A stretch of 64,000 nucleotides of DNA, taken from contig CAJXSK010000003.1 in NCBI GenBank assembly GCA_913061075.1, positions 175,967 to 239,966 of the forward strand, given 5' to 3'. Position 1 is the first letter of the stretch. Each line of letters begins with the position of its first letter. The notes beneath the pieces were generated by a model. That model did no database searches. It was given only the letters and a program-made list of their open reading frames with translations, and was not told where the DNA came from. Below are positions 54,459 through 63,458 of the stretch, piece by piece. The translations under genes were made by a program, and so were the position numbers. Source of the stretch: an uncultured Piscirickettsiaceae bacterium (GTDB taxonomy: Bacteria > Pseudomonadota > Gammaproteobacteria > Methylococcales > Cycloclasticaceae).

Positions 54459-55023
54459 AAACAGATTTAAACTTATATTTATTACAGTCCTATTTGCACT
54501 GCCTGTAATGACCGCTTGGCTGGTCTTTAGTAATCCACAATGGTTAAAAGGGGGAGCAACAAAGAATTATGGTGAATTAATCTCACCTGCTATACCTTCT
54601 AATATTGCCGATTTTACAATTGACGCCACTGAAGATAAATTAAAACCATTAAAAGGTCGATGGGTAATATTGCACATTGATTTAGATGCTAAGTGCAGTG
54701 CTACGTGTGAAAAGTCTGTACATGTTCTTAAACAGCTTCATACATTGTTAAATAAAGATTCAAAAAGGTTGCGACGGGTTTATTTGCATAAGTCCGATGG
54801 AAGCCTTAACTCGTCTCTCACGAATGACGCAAAGTTGAGTGTTTTCTTATGGGGTTCAGAACAAATACAAACATTAACAACACTGGTTCAGGATGCTGTG
54901 GATGGTGATGTGTTACTACTGGATCCTTTAGGTAATATTATGATGAAGTACCATGAAGACGCTGACCCGTACGGTATTCAAAAGGACCTCAAGTTATTAT
55001 TTAAAGCATCGCAAATAGGTTAA
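54442..55023 (+). CDS. Membrane-anchored SCO-like assembly protein with CxxxC
   Basis: A 193-residue protein with one N-terminal helix (about 10-30) and a thioredoxin-like extracytoplasmic domain with C85-x3-C89 (CSATCEKSV), the spacing of SCO copper-delivery proteins. SCO-type histidine later in the sequence is not obvious, so it may act in thiol reduction rather than copper binding. It sits between surf1 and ctaA, where such proteins are common in gammaproteobacteria, and three bases before ctaA. Confidence 0.78.
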   Translation: MTSRTKNRFKLIFITVLFALPVMTAWLVFSNPQWLKGGATKNYGELISPAIPSNIADFTIDATEDKLKPLKGRWVILHIDLDAKCSATCEKSVHVLKQLHTLLNKDSKRLRRVYLHKSDGSLNSSLTNDAKLSVFLWGSEQIQTLTTLVQDAVDGDVLLLDPLGNIMMKYHEDADPYGIQKDLKLLFKASQIG

Positions 55024-55025
55024 CT

Positions 55026-55991
55026 ATGTTTAGAAACTTAACTATTTTTGCCTTACTGTTGGCACTGCTGGTGGTTGTGTTGGGCGCTTATGTACGATTA
55101 TCTGATGCAGGTTTGGGCTGCCCTGATTGGCCTGGTTGTTATGGTAGTTTGATTTTAGATGAATCACATGAAGGCTTGGCGCATGCTGCCGAAAATTATG
55201 AAAGACCGGTGGAACCAGCGAAAGCTTGGAAAGAGATGATTCACCGCTATTTTGCAAGTACGTTGGGGCTAGTCATACTGATATTAACGTTTATGGCTTG
55301 GAGGCGACCTGAGCTTGGCCAAAAGACATTAGCAACTTCATTGTCCGTGTTGGTCATGTTTCAAGGTGCATTGGGTATGTGGACAGTGACTTTATTGGTA
55401 AAACCAGTCATCGTGATGAGTCATTTATTAGGCGGATTAGCAACGCTAAGTCTTTTGCTACTCTTACTGTTAAGAATTAACAAAAAACGCTTACCTGACA
55501 GTAAAAGTAAGGGGAGTGTTACAAAACTGGCCACCATCGCATTGGTTGTATTAGTATTGCAAATAGCACTAGGTGGCTGGACCAGTACAAACTATGCGGC
55601 ATTAGCTTGCCCAGAATTCCCTACATGTTTTGGTGAATCCTGGAACCCAAACGTCGACTATGAAGAAGGCTTTGTATTATGGCGTGGACTAGGGGTGGAC
55701 TATGAGTTTGGTGTGCTCAGCAATGAAGCGCGAGCAGCTATCCATTGGGTGCACCGCATTGGTGCATTATTAACGACATTAATATTAATGGTACTTGCAG
55801 CAAAACTTCTTAACCAGCGCGCTCTAAAAGAGGCCGTGTTGTTGACCAGTTTGTTGTCTACTCAGGTGGTGTTAGGCATTCTAAATGTGATGCTCGATTT
55901 GCCACTTCATGTCGCTGTAGCGCATAATGCTATTGCGGCAGTACTCTTATTAAGTCTGGTTTACATTAAATTCCGGCTTAACGAAAATTAG
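55026..55991 (+). CDS. ctaA: Heme A synthase (CtaA/COX15)
   Basis: Oxidises the C8 methyl of heme O to make heme A for the oxidase. The 321-residue protein has eight membrane helices. Heme-ligand histidines appear in EMIHRYFAS, IVMSHLLGG, IHWVHRIGA and VAVAHNAIA, and the paired extracytoplasmic cysteines in LGCPDWPGCYG and ACPEFPTCFG. It precedes ctaB, which makes its substrate. Confidence 0.95.
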   Translation: MFRNLTIFALLLALLVVVLGAYVRLSDAGLGCPDWPGCYGSLILDESHEGLAHAAENYERPVEPAKAWKEMIHRYFASTLGLVILILTFMAWRRPELGQKTLATSLSVLVMFQGALGMWTVTLLVKPVIVMSHLLGGLATLSLLLLLLLRINKKRLPDSKSKGSVTKLATIALVVLVLQIALGGWTSTNYAALACPEFPTCFGESWNPNVDYEEGFVLWRGLGVDYEFGVLSNEARAAIHWVHRIGALLTTLILMVLAAKLLNQRALKEAVLLTSLLSTQVVLGILNVMLDLPLHVAVAHNAIAAVLLLSLVYIKFRLNEN

Positions 55992-56011
55992 CGACCAATA
56001 AAGGCTTTATT

Positions 56012-56902
56012 TTGACAGAACAAACCATCGACAATACCAATAGCACGTTAAGCTGGAAAAGCTATTACGAGCTGTGTAAGCCCAAAGTCGTTATGCTGAT
56101 AATTTTTACGGCAGTAGTGGGCATGTTTTTAGCTGTGCCGGGCATGGTGCCTTGGCAACCACTGGTCTTTGGTACGATTGGAATTGGGCTTGCGGCATCA
56201 TCTGCAGCCGCTATTAACCATTATTTAGACCAAAAGTATGACGCTAAAATGGCCCGTACAAAAGGTCGTCCATTACCTCACGGTGACTTAAATGGGGCTC
56301 AAGTATTAGGGTTTGCATTTACTATTGGCACCATAGCGATGGTATTACTAATTTTCTTCGTGAATGAGTTAACGGCCTTTCTAACCTTCTTGTCACTCAT
56401 TGGTTATGCGGTTATTTACACAGTGTATTTAAAACATGCAACACCTCAAAACATAGTTATTGGTGGAACGGCTGGAGCGGCTCCCCCTGTTTTAGGTTGG
56501 TCTGCTGTTACAGGTACGATTGATCCGCATTCTTTGCTATTATTTTTAATCATATTTATTTGGACACCCCCGCATTTTTGGGCACTAGCCGTTGCACGTC
56601 GAGACGAATACGCAAAAGCAGATATACCCATGTTGCCAGTCACCCATGGCGCAGAGTTTACTCGTTTACACATTGTTTTTTATACGGTGTTATTAATACT
56701 AGTCAGTATTTTGCCGTATTTAACGGGCATGAGTGGTGCGCTTTATTTGGTTGCCGCTATTGGCTTAGGGCTTTGGTTTCTTTACTACGCAGTACTGTTA
56801 AAGAAAACGGCAGATGACGTCATAGCCATGAAAACATTTAAGGTTTCAATTATTTATTTAATGGCTATTTTTGCTGTGCTACTCGTTGATCACTACATCT
56901 AA
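56012..56902 (+). CDS. ctaB: Heme O synthase (protoheme IX farnesyltransferase)
   Basis: UbiA-superfamily enzyme that adds a farnesyl group to heme B. The 296-residue protein starts with TTG, shows YYELCKPKVVMLIIFTAVVGM, the Asp-rich NHYLDQKYDAKMARTKGRPL, and TPPHFWALAVARRDEYAKADIPMLPV, typical of CyoE/CtaB. It follows ctaA by 20 bases. The usual sco1 gene does not follow. Confidence 0.95.
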   Translation: MTEQTIDNTNSTLSWKSYYELCKPKVVMLIIFTAVVGMFLAVPGMVPWQPLVFGTIGIGLAASSAAAINHYLDQKYDAKMARTKGRPLPHGDLNGAQVLGFAFTIGTIAMVLLIFFVNELTAFLTFLSLIGYAVIYTVYLKHATPQNIVIGGTAGAAPPVLGWSAVTGTIDPHSLLLFLIIFIWTPPHFWALAVARRDEYAKADIPMLPVTHGAEFTRLHIVFYTVLLILVSILPYLTGMSGALYLVAAIGLGLWFLYYAVLLKKTADDVIAMKTFKVSIIYLMAIFAVLLVDHYI

Positions 56903-56905
56903 TAT

Positions 56906-57472
56906 ATGCGTGTATTTTTAATTCTACTGCTATTTATTACTGGTCATTTATATGCCAATGAATTCACGGAGGGGCGTGATAAAAATAGTGTTGAAGCGGT
57001 ACAATCCCTTGAAGCGTACGCTAAGTACAAAATGGGTCAATACGAAGAAGCCCGTGAAATCTGGATAGCGCTTGCGGATAAAAACAATACCACCGCATTT
57101 ATTAACTTAGCTAATTTATACGAACACGGCCAAGGTGTAGAGCGTAGTTTATCTACGTCGATAATGTGGCTTGAAAAAGCGGCCATGTTAGGTGACTCAA
57201 GAGGTCAGTTCCAATTAGGGATGGCTTATGAAAAAGGTTTGGGTGTTAAAAAAGACCTTCATGAAGCGGCTAAGTGGTTAGAAAAAGCAGCCCAGCAGAA
57301 TGATGGGCGAGCGCAATTTAACCTAGGTGTTATGTTTGCAACAAACTTTGGACAAGGCATAATGACCAGCTCTCAAGAGCAAAGAAAGCAAGCGATTAGC
57401 TGGCTAGAAAAAGCTAAGGAAAATAGCACAGAAGACGCGCAAGAATTTTTAAATTTATTATTAACATTGTAA
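56906..57472 (+). CDS. Secreted Sel1-repeat protein
   Basis: A 188-residue precursor with signal peptide (MRVFLILLLFITGHLYA) and three to four Sel1 repeats (AFINLANLYEHGQGVERSLSTSIMWLEKAAMLGD, RGQFQLGMAYEKGLGVKKDLHEAAKWLEKAAQQND, RAQFNLGVMFATNFGQG). It begins three bases after ctaB, so it is co-transcribed with the oxidase genes. A role in envelope assembly is possible but not shown. Confidence 0.85.
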   Translation: MRVFLILLLFITGHLYANEFTEGRDKNSVEAVQSLEAYAKYKMGQYEEAREIWIALADKNNTTAFINLANLYEHGQGVERSLSTSIMWLEKAAMLGDSRGQFQLGMAYEKGLGVKKDLHEAAKWLEKAAQQNDGRAQFNLGVMFATNFGQGIMTSSQEQRKQAISWLEKAKENSTEDAQEFLNLLLTL

Positions 57473-57496
57473 TCTAACTAAGCATTTTATCTTCGT

Positions 57497-58015
57497 ATGA
57501 AAGAGATTGAACCGAATAAAAAAATCTCAAAAATGATGGTATCACTGGCTTGGATTGGATTCCTAGCCATGTTAGTTATCGGCTTCGACCGTTATTTAGA
57601 TAATCAAAAGAACCCAAATAATCGCCCTGAAGTGGTTTATGCTGAAGACGGTGCATCTGAGGTCACATTACTCCAAAACCGTCAAGGCCACTACATTGCA
57701 GATGGTAAGCTAAATGACCATTGGGCAACGTTTGTGTTAGATACTGGCGCTACGAACATCAGCATTCCTAGACAAGTAGCATCTGAAATGGGCCTAACAG
57801 AAGGTAAGCCAGAAAGAACCCGTACCGCTAATGGCGATATTACCGTATACCGTATTATATTGGACTCAGTAAAGTTGGGTGCAATAGAGCTAAAAAATAT
57901 TCCCGCGCATATAAACCCTAATATGGATGGCAAAGCGGTACTATTGGGAATGAGTTTTCTAAAGCACTTAGAATTAAATCAAAAAGATAAAACCTTAACG
58001 CTTCGTATAAAGTGA
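57497..58015 (+). CDS. Membrane-anchored retropepsin-like aspartic protease
   Basis: A 172-residue clan AA (retropepsin-like) protein of the TIGR02281 type. It has one N-terminal helix (about 12-30) and a single protease domain with the active-site DTG at 82-84 (FVLDTGATN), flap-like ARTANGDITVY and the ILLGMSFL-type motif (VLLGMSFLKHLEL). Such half-length proteases dimerise to act. The substrate is unknown. Confidence 0.87.
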   Translation: MKEIEPNKKISKMMVSLAWIGFLAMLVIGFDRYLDNQKNPNNRPEVVYAEDGASEVTLLQNRQGHYIADGKLNDHWATFVLDTGATNISIPRQVASEMGLTEGKPERTRTANGDITVYRIILDSVKLGAIELKNIPAHINPNMDGKAVLLGMSFLKHLELNQKDKTLTLRIK

Positions 58016-58104
58016 GTGAAGTGGATAGTTGCAAGTGTTTGATATCTCATTCTTAAAAAATGTTCTATAGTTAATGTTATAACTTTATCAAGCTCGATTT
58101 AAAT

Positions 58105-59175
58105 GTGACAAAAGCCAAGACAGCCTCTAAATCAATAATTTCGCCTTTAATAGATTTTTGGTGTGTTGGTGGGCTATCTATTATCTTTATGCTAGCACTT
58201 ATCATGTTCTATCAATTTAATGGTGGTGCTAGAGGAAGTGTCGACTTACAAACAATATTATTAATGCAGTTTTTAATAAACTGGCCACACTTTATGGCCT
58301 CATATCGATTGTTATACGCTCCGCAGGGCAGCCTTAAAAAACACCCTTTCGCTACGCTGATTGTCCCTACGATACTGGTTATATTGATTATATATGCGTG
58401 TTCATTCAATCAAGCAAGTGGCTTTAGTGTTTTTAACATCGACCAGACAATGTCGTATTATTTTTGGTTAATTGCAGCCTTTTATTTAGCGTGGCACTAT
58501 ACGGGGCAAGCGTGGGGGATGGTCGCTACATTTACACACTTAGCAGGTATAGTGCTTACTAAACAAGAGAGGTTTTTACTTCGGTTTGGTTTGAGGGTGC
58601 TGTTAGTATGGCATGTTGTCTGGGGAGCCCAAGACTTGCCAGAAGCCTGGCTAGGGCCAATATTTCCATACCTTGCTATCATTTTAAATTACGTTTCTTT
58701 AATCGCGTTTATTTCCTTTGTAATGGGGATAGTTGGGTTTTTAAAAATATTTAATAGAACTGGTATTTTTCCAACTAAACAAATGTTAGCGCCGTGGTTT
58801 GCAATTTATCTTTGGTATCTGGCTTTAAGCATAAACCCAGATGCTTATATTTTTGTGCAAATGTTTCATGCCCTGCAGTATTTGATTTTTCCAGTTAGAG
58901 TACATTTAAATGAAAAAATAAATGATAAGGCCAAAAATAATAATAATTTAAATGAGCTGATGTATATAGGTAAGTATTATGTTTTGTTGGTAATACTTGG
59001 GGGCGTCATGTTTTATGCTCCCGATATATTAGTGAATGATGGTCAACAGCAATATACGTTTGCCTTGTTAATTGCATCAGCTATTTCTATACACCATTAC
59101 TTCGTGGATGGTTGTATATGGAAAATAAGTAATCCAGATGTTAGAAAAAAACTATTCGCACACGTAAAAAAGTAG
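58105..59175 (+). CDS. Polytopic membrane protein with conserved-looking His/Gln motifs
   Basis: I do not recognise this 356-residue protein. It has about eight to nine membrane segments and histidines placed next to helix ends: NWPHFMASY (H62), WHYTGQAWG (H131), VWHVVWGAQ (H170), MFHALQYLIFPVRV (H255) and IHHYFVDGCIWK (H330, H331). The pattern suggests a membrane-bound metal- or heme-dependent enzyme or a redox carrier, by analogy only. The start is GTG with no strong ribosome-binding site. It is followed 38 bases later by the TPR gene and is probably part of the same unit as the dehydrogenase genes. Confidence 0.75.
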   Translation: MTKAKTASKSIISPLIDFWCVGGLSIIFMLALIMFYQFNGGARGSVDLQTILLMQFLINWPHFMASYRLLYAPQGSLKKHPFATLIVPTILVILIIYACSFNQASGFSVFNIDQTMSYYFWLIAAFYLAWHYTGQAWGMVATFTHLAGIVLTKQERFLLRFGLRVLLVWHVVWGAQDLPEAWLGPIFPYLAIILNYVSLIAFISFVMGIVGFLKIFNRTGIFPTKQMLAPWFAIYLWYLALSINPDAYIFVQMFHALQYLIFPVRVHLNEKINDKAKNNNNLNELMYIGKYYVLLVILGGVMFYAPDILVNDGQQQYTFALLIASAISIHHYFVDGCIWKISNPDVRKKLFAHVKK

Positions 59176-59213
59176 CCCGAAGGGCGTAAAGCTAATCACA
59201 TAAAGGGAATAAT

Positions 59214-61094
59214 ATGGTTAAGTCAATTATAAACAGCAGTTTGATAAAATTAATAACAAGCCTGTTCTTGTTAATGATCTTCTCAGGAACGGCTTTATCC
59301 ATTCCAATAATGGACAAGGCACAAGAAGAGAGCATTGATACAAGTTTGCTTGAGTTTCCAGGAGTAACACATTCATCAACCGATATTTTACAAGATGTTT
59401 TACGTTTGGTTAATGAAAACAAAACCAGAGAAGCAAAAGCCGAATTGGATAAAATCTTATCTGTCGAAGCTGGTAATTTTCAAGCACTCGAGATTAAAGG
59501 GGCCCTGTTAGAAGGTGAAGGCAACTATACGCAAGCTGAACAACTGTATATTCGGGCAGCTAAAATCCAACCAAATAATGCTGACAGTCCTGCCAGACTT
59601 AGCTCATTATATTTAAAACAAAGCCAACGCGTTAAAAGTGAAAAAATGGCCTTTAAAGCATTAGAGCTCGATAAAGAACACCCGCTTGCATTGGCTACAC
59701 TTGCAAGGCTGCACGTGGAATATGGCCGAATGGCTAAGGCATTTGAGTTGTATCGTTATGCAGCGGCTAGCGCTCAAGACAGGTGGAATAACCCGTTGCC
59801 AATACTTAATGACTTGGCTCGACTTTATAATACACATGGGCATTTTGGTTCAACCATTGAGTTATTTAATGCAATCATTGAGCAACAAGAAAAGATATCT
59901 TCTAGAGACCAAGCGACAACTGCTTATCTGTTTACAGAGGCAGCATTACAAGTTAATGACCTAGCAAAGGCGCAACAATCAATTGCTCTACTTGAGTCGT
60001 GGTTGCCTGCATCTGATACAGGGCTTTTGATAATAAAAAGCCAACTTCTTTACAAAAAAGGCAACAAAGACACAGCTATTAAGCAATTAACGACGGCGAT
60101 TCATGAAGTGAAACAGGGGAAGAGTGAGCTCCAATTGACGTTGTTTAAAATATTAAGTGATGAAGGGCAAGTTACGGAGGCTGCAAAAGTAATCGTTGAT
60201 GCCATCTATAACGAAAAGCGTGATTTTGTACGTTCAAAAATGCTTCAAACGTACGCAAATTATATGATATCAAATAGAAAAGGTGATGATGTTCTAGCGG
60301 TTACCAGTGATTTGTATAGCCAATACCCTGGTGATATGCAATTGGGCTATTTACACGCATCTGTACAAAGTAATAGGGATCAACATGAAGCAGCCCTGAA
60401 AACCATCGATCAACTGTTGCAAAAAACGCCGAACTTCGCAGGTGCTTATACCTTGAAAGGTAAGGTATTGGACAAGCTCAATAAACATGCTGATGCTGTT
60501 GCAAGTATTGAAAAAGCGTTAAGTATAGAGCCAACTCGAGTGAACGATTGGATATCACTGGCATATCTAGTGCACAAGAAGCAGGGTCATGAAGGCTTGC
60601 TTAATGTGTTAAACAGGGGATTGCAAAAAAACCCCAATAATGTCGAATTGCAAATAGAAATTGCCAGAATGTACGATGAAGAAGGCTCAGTAAAAAAAGC
60701 AAACAGCATTTACGATAATATTCTTACCGTTGATAAAGACAACTTATTTGCATTAACAGCAAAGGCGCGAAATATAGCCATGTCTAGTGAAAATAAAGCA
60801 GAAGCTATTGCACTCATTGAAAGGGCAAAGAATATTGCGCCAAATGATCCTTTTATAACATCACAGTATGGATGGACCTATCACCTAACGGGTGATCACA
60901 GCAAAGGATTAACCTTTGTCAGTAAAGCCGCTAAAGAGGTGCCAAAAAATGGGCAAGTACATTACAGGCTATCTAAAATATATGCGTCACTGGGCGAAAC
61001 AGATAAAGCTAAAAAAGAAGCTGAATTATCTATTGAGTTAGGGCTCAATAAATCCGAACGCCAAGCCGCATTAAATTTGCTGGGTCAATTGTAA
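59214..61094 (+). CDS. Secreted TPR-repeat protein
   Basis: A 626-residue precursor with an N-terminal signal sequence (helix at 8-30, LITSLFLLMIFSGTALS) and about 14 TPR-like repeats over almost the entire length, for example NFQALEIKGALLEGEGNYTQAEQLYIRAAKIQP and FAGAYTLKGKVLDKLNKHADAVASIEKALSIEP. It resembles PEP-CTERM/PrsT-type TPR scaffolds. Its partner is unknown; the neighbours suggest a periplasmic complex with the dehydrogenase module. A clear AAAGGGA precedes the ATG. Confidence 0.83.
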   Translation: MVKSIINSSLIKLITSLFLLMIFSGTALSIPIMDKAQEESIDTSLLEFPGVTHSSTDILQDVLRLVNENKTREAKAELDKILSVEAGNFQALEIKGALLEGEGNYTQAEQLYIRAAKIQPNNADSPARLSSLYLKQSQRVKSEKMAFKALELDKEHPLALATLARLHVEYGRMAKAFELYRYAAASAQDRWNNPLPILNDLARLYNTHGHFGSTIELFNAIIEQQEKISSRDQATTAYLFTEAALQVNDLAKAQQSIALLESWLPASDTGLLIIKSQLLYKKGNKDTAIKQLTTAIHEVKQGKSELQLTLFKILSDEGQVTEAAKVIVDAIYNEKRDFVRSKMLQTYANYMISNRKGDDVLAVTSDLYSQYPGDMQLGYLHASVQSNRDQHEAALKTIDQLLQKTPNFAGAYTLKGKVLDKLNKHADAVASIEKALSIEPTRVNDWISLAYLVHKKQGHEGLLNVLNRGLQKNPNNVELQIEIARMYDEEGSVKKANSIYDNILTVDKDNLFALTAKARNIAMSSENKAEAIALIERAKNIAPNDPFITSQYGWTYHLTGDHSKGLTFVSKAAKEVPKNGQVHYRLSKIYASLGETDKAKKEAELSIELGLNKSERQAALNLLGQL

Positions 61095-61120
61095 AACACA
61101 TGTTCAAAAGGAAAAAATAA

Positions 61121-61615
61121 GTGGATAGGCGCCGCTTTATATCAACAGTAGCGCAGGCGGGGGTCTTATCTGTACTGCCTACAGAATGGGCGCAAGCTTT
61201 TCCGTTAAATAAAGAGTTACAGCCATTTCCTTTATTTATAGATGTATTGCTCCCTGAAACAGACACACCATCAGCTTCGCAACTGATGGTGCATATTGAG
61301 TTAATAAAGCATGCAAACAACATAAAAAACTATCCAGAGTTAATTAAACGAGGCTGTTTTTGGTTAAATAAGCAGGCCCAAACTAAATTTCATAAAATGT
61401 CATTTATAAATCTAAGTGATGCAGAAAAAATCGTCATTGTTAAGCAGGCTGAAAAATCAAAGAATGGCGATATTGCTAAGCTGTTTTTTGAACGAATAAA
61501 GCAAGATGCTTTTTGGTTTTATTATGCACACCCCGAAACGTGGCGCGTATTAGGGTTTGAAGGCCCACCCCAACCAAATGGCTACCTAAATTACACTAAA
61601 CCACCACGAATCTAA
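61121..61615 (+). CDS. Tat-exported small subunit, gluconate 2-dehydrogenase subunit 3-like
   Basis: A 164-residue protein starting with GTG (AAGGA upstream). The N-terminus MDRRRFISTVAQAGVLSVL carries a twin-arginine motif (RRRFIS). The rest fits the small subunits of FAD-dependent sugar or alcohol dehydrogenases (FPLFIDVLLPETDTPSAS, FWFYYAHPETWRVLGFEGPPQPNGY). In known systems this subunit exports the catalytic flavoprotein by hitch-hiking, as the large subunit has no signal. It overlaps the GMC gene by one base (TAATG), so both are coupled. Confidence 0.85.
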   Translation: MDRRRFISTVAQAGVLSVLPTEWAQAFPLNKELQPFPLFIDVLLPETDTPSASQLMVHIELIKHANNIKNYPELIKRGCFWLNKQAQTKFHKMSFINLSDAEKIVIVKQAEKSKNGDIAKLFFERIKQDAFWFYYAHPETWRVLGFEGPPQPNGYLNYTKPPRI

Positions 61616-63273
61616 TGGACGATAAAGATTTTGATGTGGTTATTATTGGCTCAGGCGCTGGTGGCGGCACGAGTGCTTGGGCACTGAGTAAGGCGGGATT
61701 AAAAGTATTAGTGCTTGAAGCAGGGCCACGATATAACCCATTTAAAGACTACAAACTGCACAGAGATGACTGGGAGCACCATATGTTCCCGCATAAAATA
61801 CCGGTTGAAAAAAGGCAAACCTATGCGCCCATGCAAAAATTGGATGCAAAATGGAAACACTTACGGTCTTGGAATCATTTAAATGGACAATATAACCCCA
61901 AAGATGTCCGGGTTTCTTATGGGTATCATCATGTGGTCGGTGTAGGGGGTAGTTCGCTTCATTTTACTGGTGAAGCGCATCGGTTAAACCCCGCGTCAAT
62001 GCAAATGAAAACACGCTTTAGCCAAGCGGCCGACTGGCCAATGACATACGCTGATTTAGAACCCTATTATCAACAAGCAGAAGAAGTGGTTGGAGTGGCG
62101 GGGCCAAATACAGACTCATCAAGACCACGCTCAAAAAATTACCCACAACAACAGCATGCATTGTCATACACCAGCCAAGAGATAAAGCAAGCAACCAAAA
62201 AATTGGGTATGACATTTGTGCCCAATGCACTCGCAGTGCTTTCTCAACCCAAAGCTGGGCGTACCAATTGCAATTATTGTGGTGGTTGTTTGCGGGGGTG
62301 TCCGCGAACAGACAAAGGCAGTATAGATGTTACCTACCTACGAGATGCAGAAACAACCGGTCTTTGTGAAATACGTTCATCATGCTCAGTAACACAACTT
62401 GAGGCAGGGGCTAATGATCAAATAACCGCCGTTCATTACACGGATCAACAGGGTACGCAACGGCTTAAAACCCAAAAGGTAATTCTAGCCTGTGGGGCAA
62501 TAGAAACGCCACGTTTGTTGTTAAACTCAAAGAACAGCTTCGCACCTGATGGTTTAGCGAATGAATCCGGCCAAGTGGGAAAAAACTTTATGGAAACTAT
62601 CTTATGGACCAGTTCAGGCTTGCATCCGGAACCGTTGGGTAGTCACCGCGGGTTACCAGTAGACAGTATCTGTTGGGATTATAATAAGCCAGATTCTATA
62701 CCTGGAGTTATCGGTGGTTGTCGTTTTTCTCCCTCTCAAGCAGAATCCGACTTAGTCGGGCCCATAAGCTACGCTAATCGAATTGTAGGCGGTTGGGGTA
62801 AACCGCATAAAGAAGCCATGAAGCAATCCTTTGGCCGCTTGCTGTCCATCTCTGGCATTGGTGAGAGCTTGCCTAACGCCAAGTCCTTTGTTGAGTTAGA
62901 TGTTCTTAAAAAAGATAAACACGGTTTGCCCCTAGCTAAAATACATAGCCATTTAAATGACAATGAAATTAGGCGCATTGAATTTATGGCAAATAAGTGC
63001 CGAGAAATTTTGAAAGCAACTGGGGTAAAAAAACCATTAGAAGAATTTAGTTCTTACGATATTTTCAGCTCTACACATGTTTTCGGTACCTGCCGCATGG
63101 GTAATAACGAAGGAGATTCCGTTGTTGACAGTGACTGTAAAAGCCACCGCTGGAAAAACCTTTGGGTGATGGATGCCAGTGTGTTCCCGAGTTCAGGTGG
63201 TGGTGAGTCTCCGGGGTTAACCATACAGGCATTAGCGTTAAGGGCATGCGAAAAATTAGTCAATGATGCTTAA
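61615..63273 (+). CDS. GMC-type FAD oxidoreductase with ferredoxin-like Cys cluster
   Basis: A 552-residue catalytic subunit of the GMC family. FAD-binding IIGSGAGGGTSAWALSKAG is at 10-28, with VVGVGGSSLHFTGEAHR, a Cys cluster C219-x2-C222-x2-C225-x3-C229-P, and the C-terminal STHVFGTCRMG with the catalytic His. The usual Asn-Pro near the end is Ser-Pro (GGGESPGLTIQALALRA). The Cys cluster lies where FAD-glucose dehydrogenases carry a 3Fe-4S cluster. No cytochrome c subunit follows, so the electron acceptor is unknown. The substrate cannot be inferred. Confidence 0.88.
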   Translation: MDDKDFDVVIIGSGAGGGTSAWALSKAGLKVLVLEAGPRYNPFKDYKLHRDDWEHHMFPHKIPVEKRQTYAPMQKLDAKWKHLRSWNHLNGQYNPKDVRVSYGYHHVVGVGGSSLHFTGEAHRLNPASMQMKTRFSQAADWPMTYADLEPYYQQAEEVVGVAGPNTDSSRPRSKNYPQQQHALSYTSQEIKQATKKLGMTFVPNALAVLSQPKAGRTNCNYCGGCLRGCPRTDKGSIDVTYLRDAETTGLCEIRSSCSVTQLEAGANDQITAVHYTDQQGTQRLKTQKVILACGAIETPRLLLNSKNSFAPDGLANESGQVGKNFMETILWTSSGLHPEPLGSHRGLPVDSICWDYNKPDSIPGVIGGCRFSPSQAESDLVGPISYANRIVGGWGKPHKEAMKQSFGRLLSISGIGESLPNAKSFVELDVLKKDKHGLPLAKIHSHLNDNEIRRIEFMANKCREILKATGVKKPLEEFSSYDIFSSTHVFGTCRMGNNEGDSVVDSDCKSHRWKNLWVMDASVFPSSGGGESPGLTIQALALRACEKLVNDA

Positions 63274-63458
63274 CGGTTTAACAGTTATCACATAAAAAGC
63301 GTCAGTTTATTTTACAATCTTAATTTATTAATATCACTTGATATCTTATAAGCTATTGAAAATAAAGAATATTATTAATATGGCACACTAAATGCTATAT
63401 TAATTACATGCAACGTAATGCATATTCAAGATTAATAACTATCTATAGGGAGATAGAC

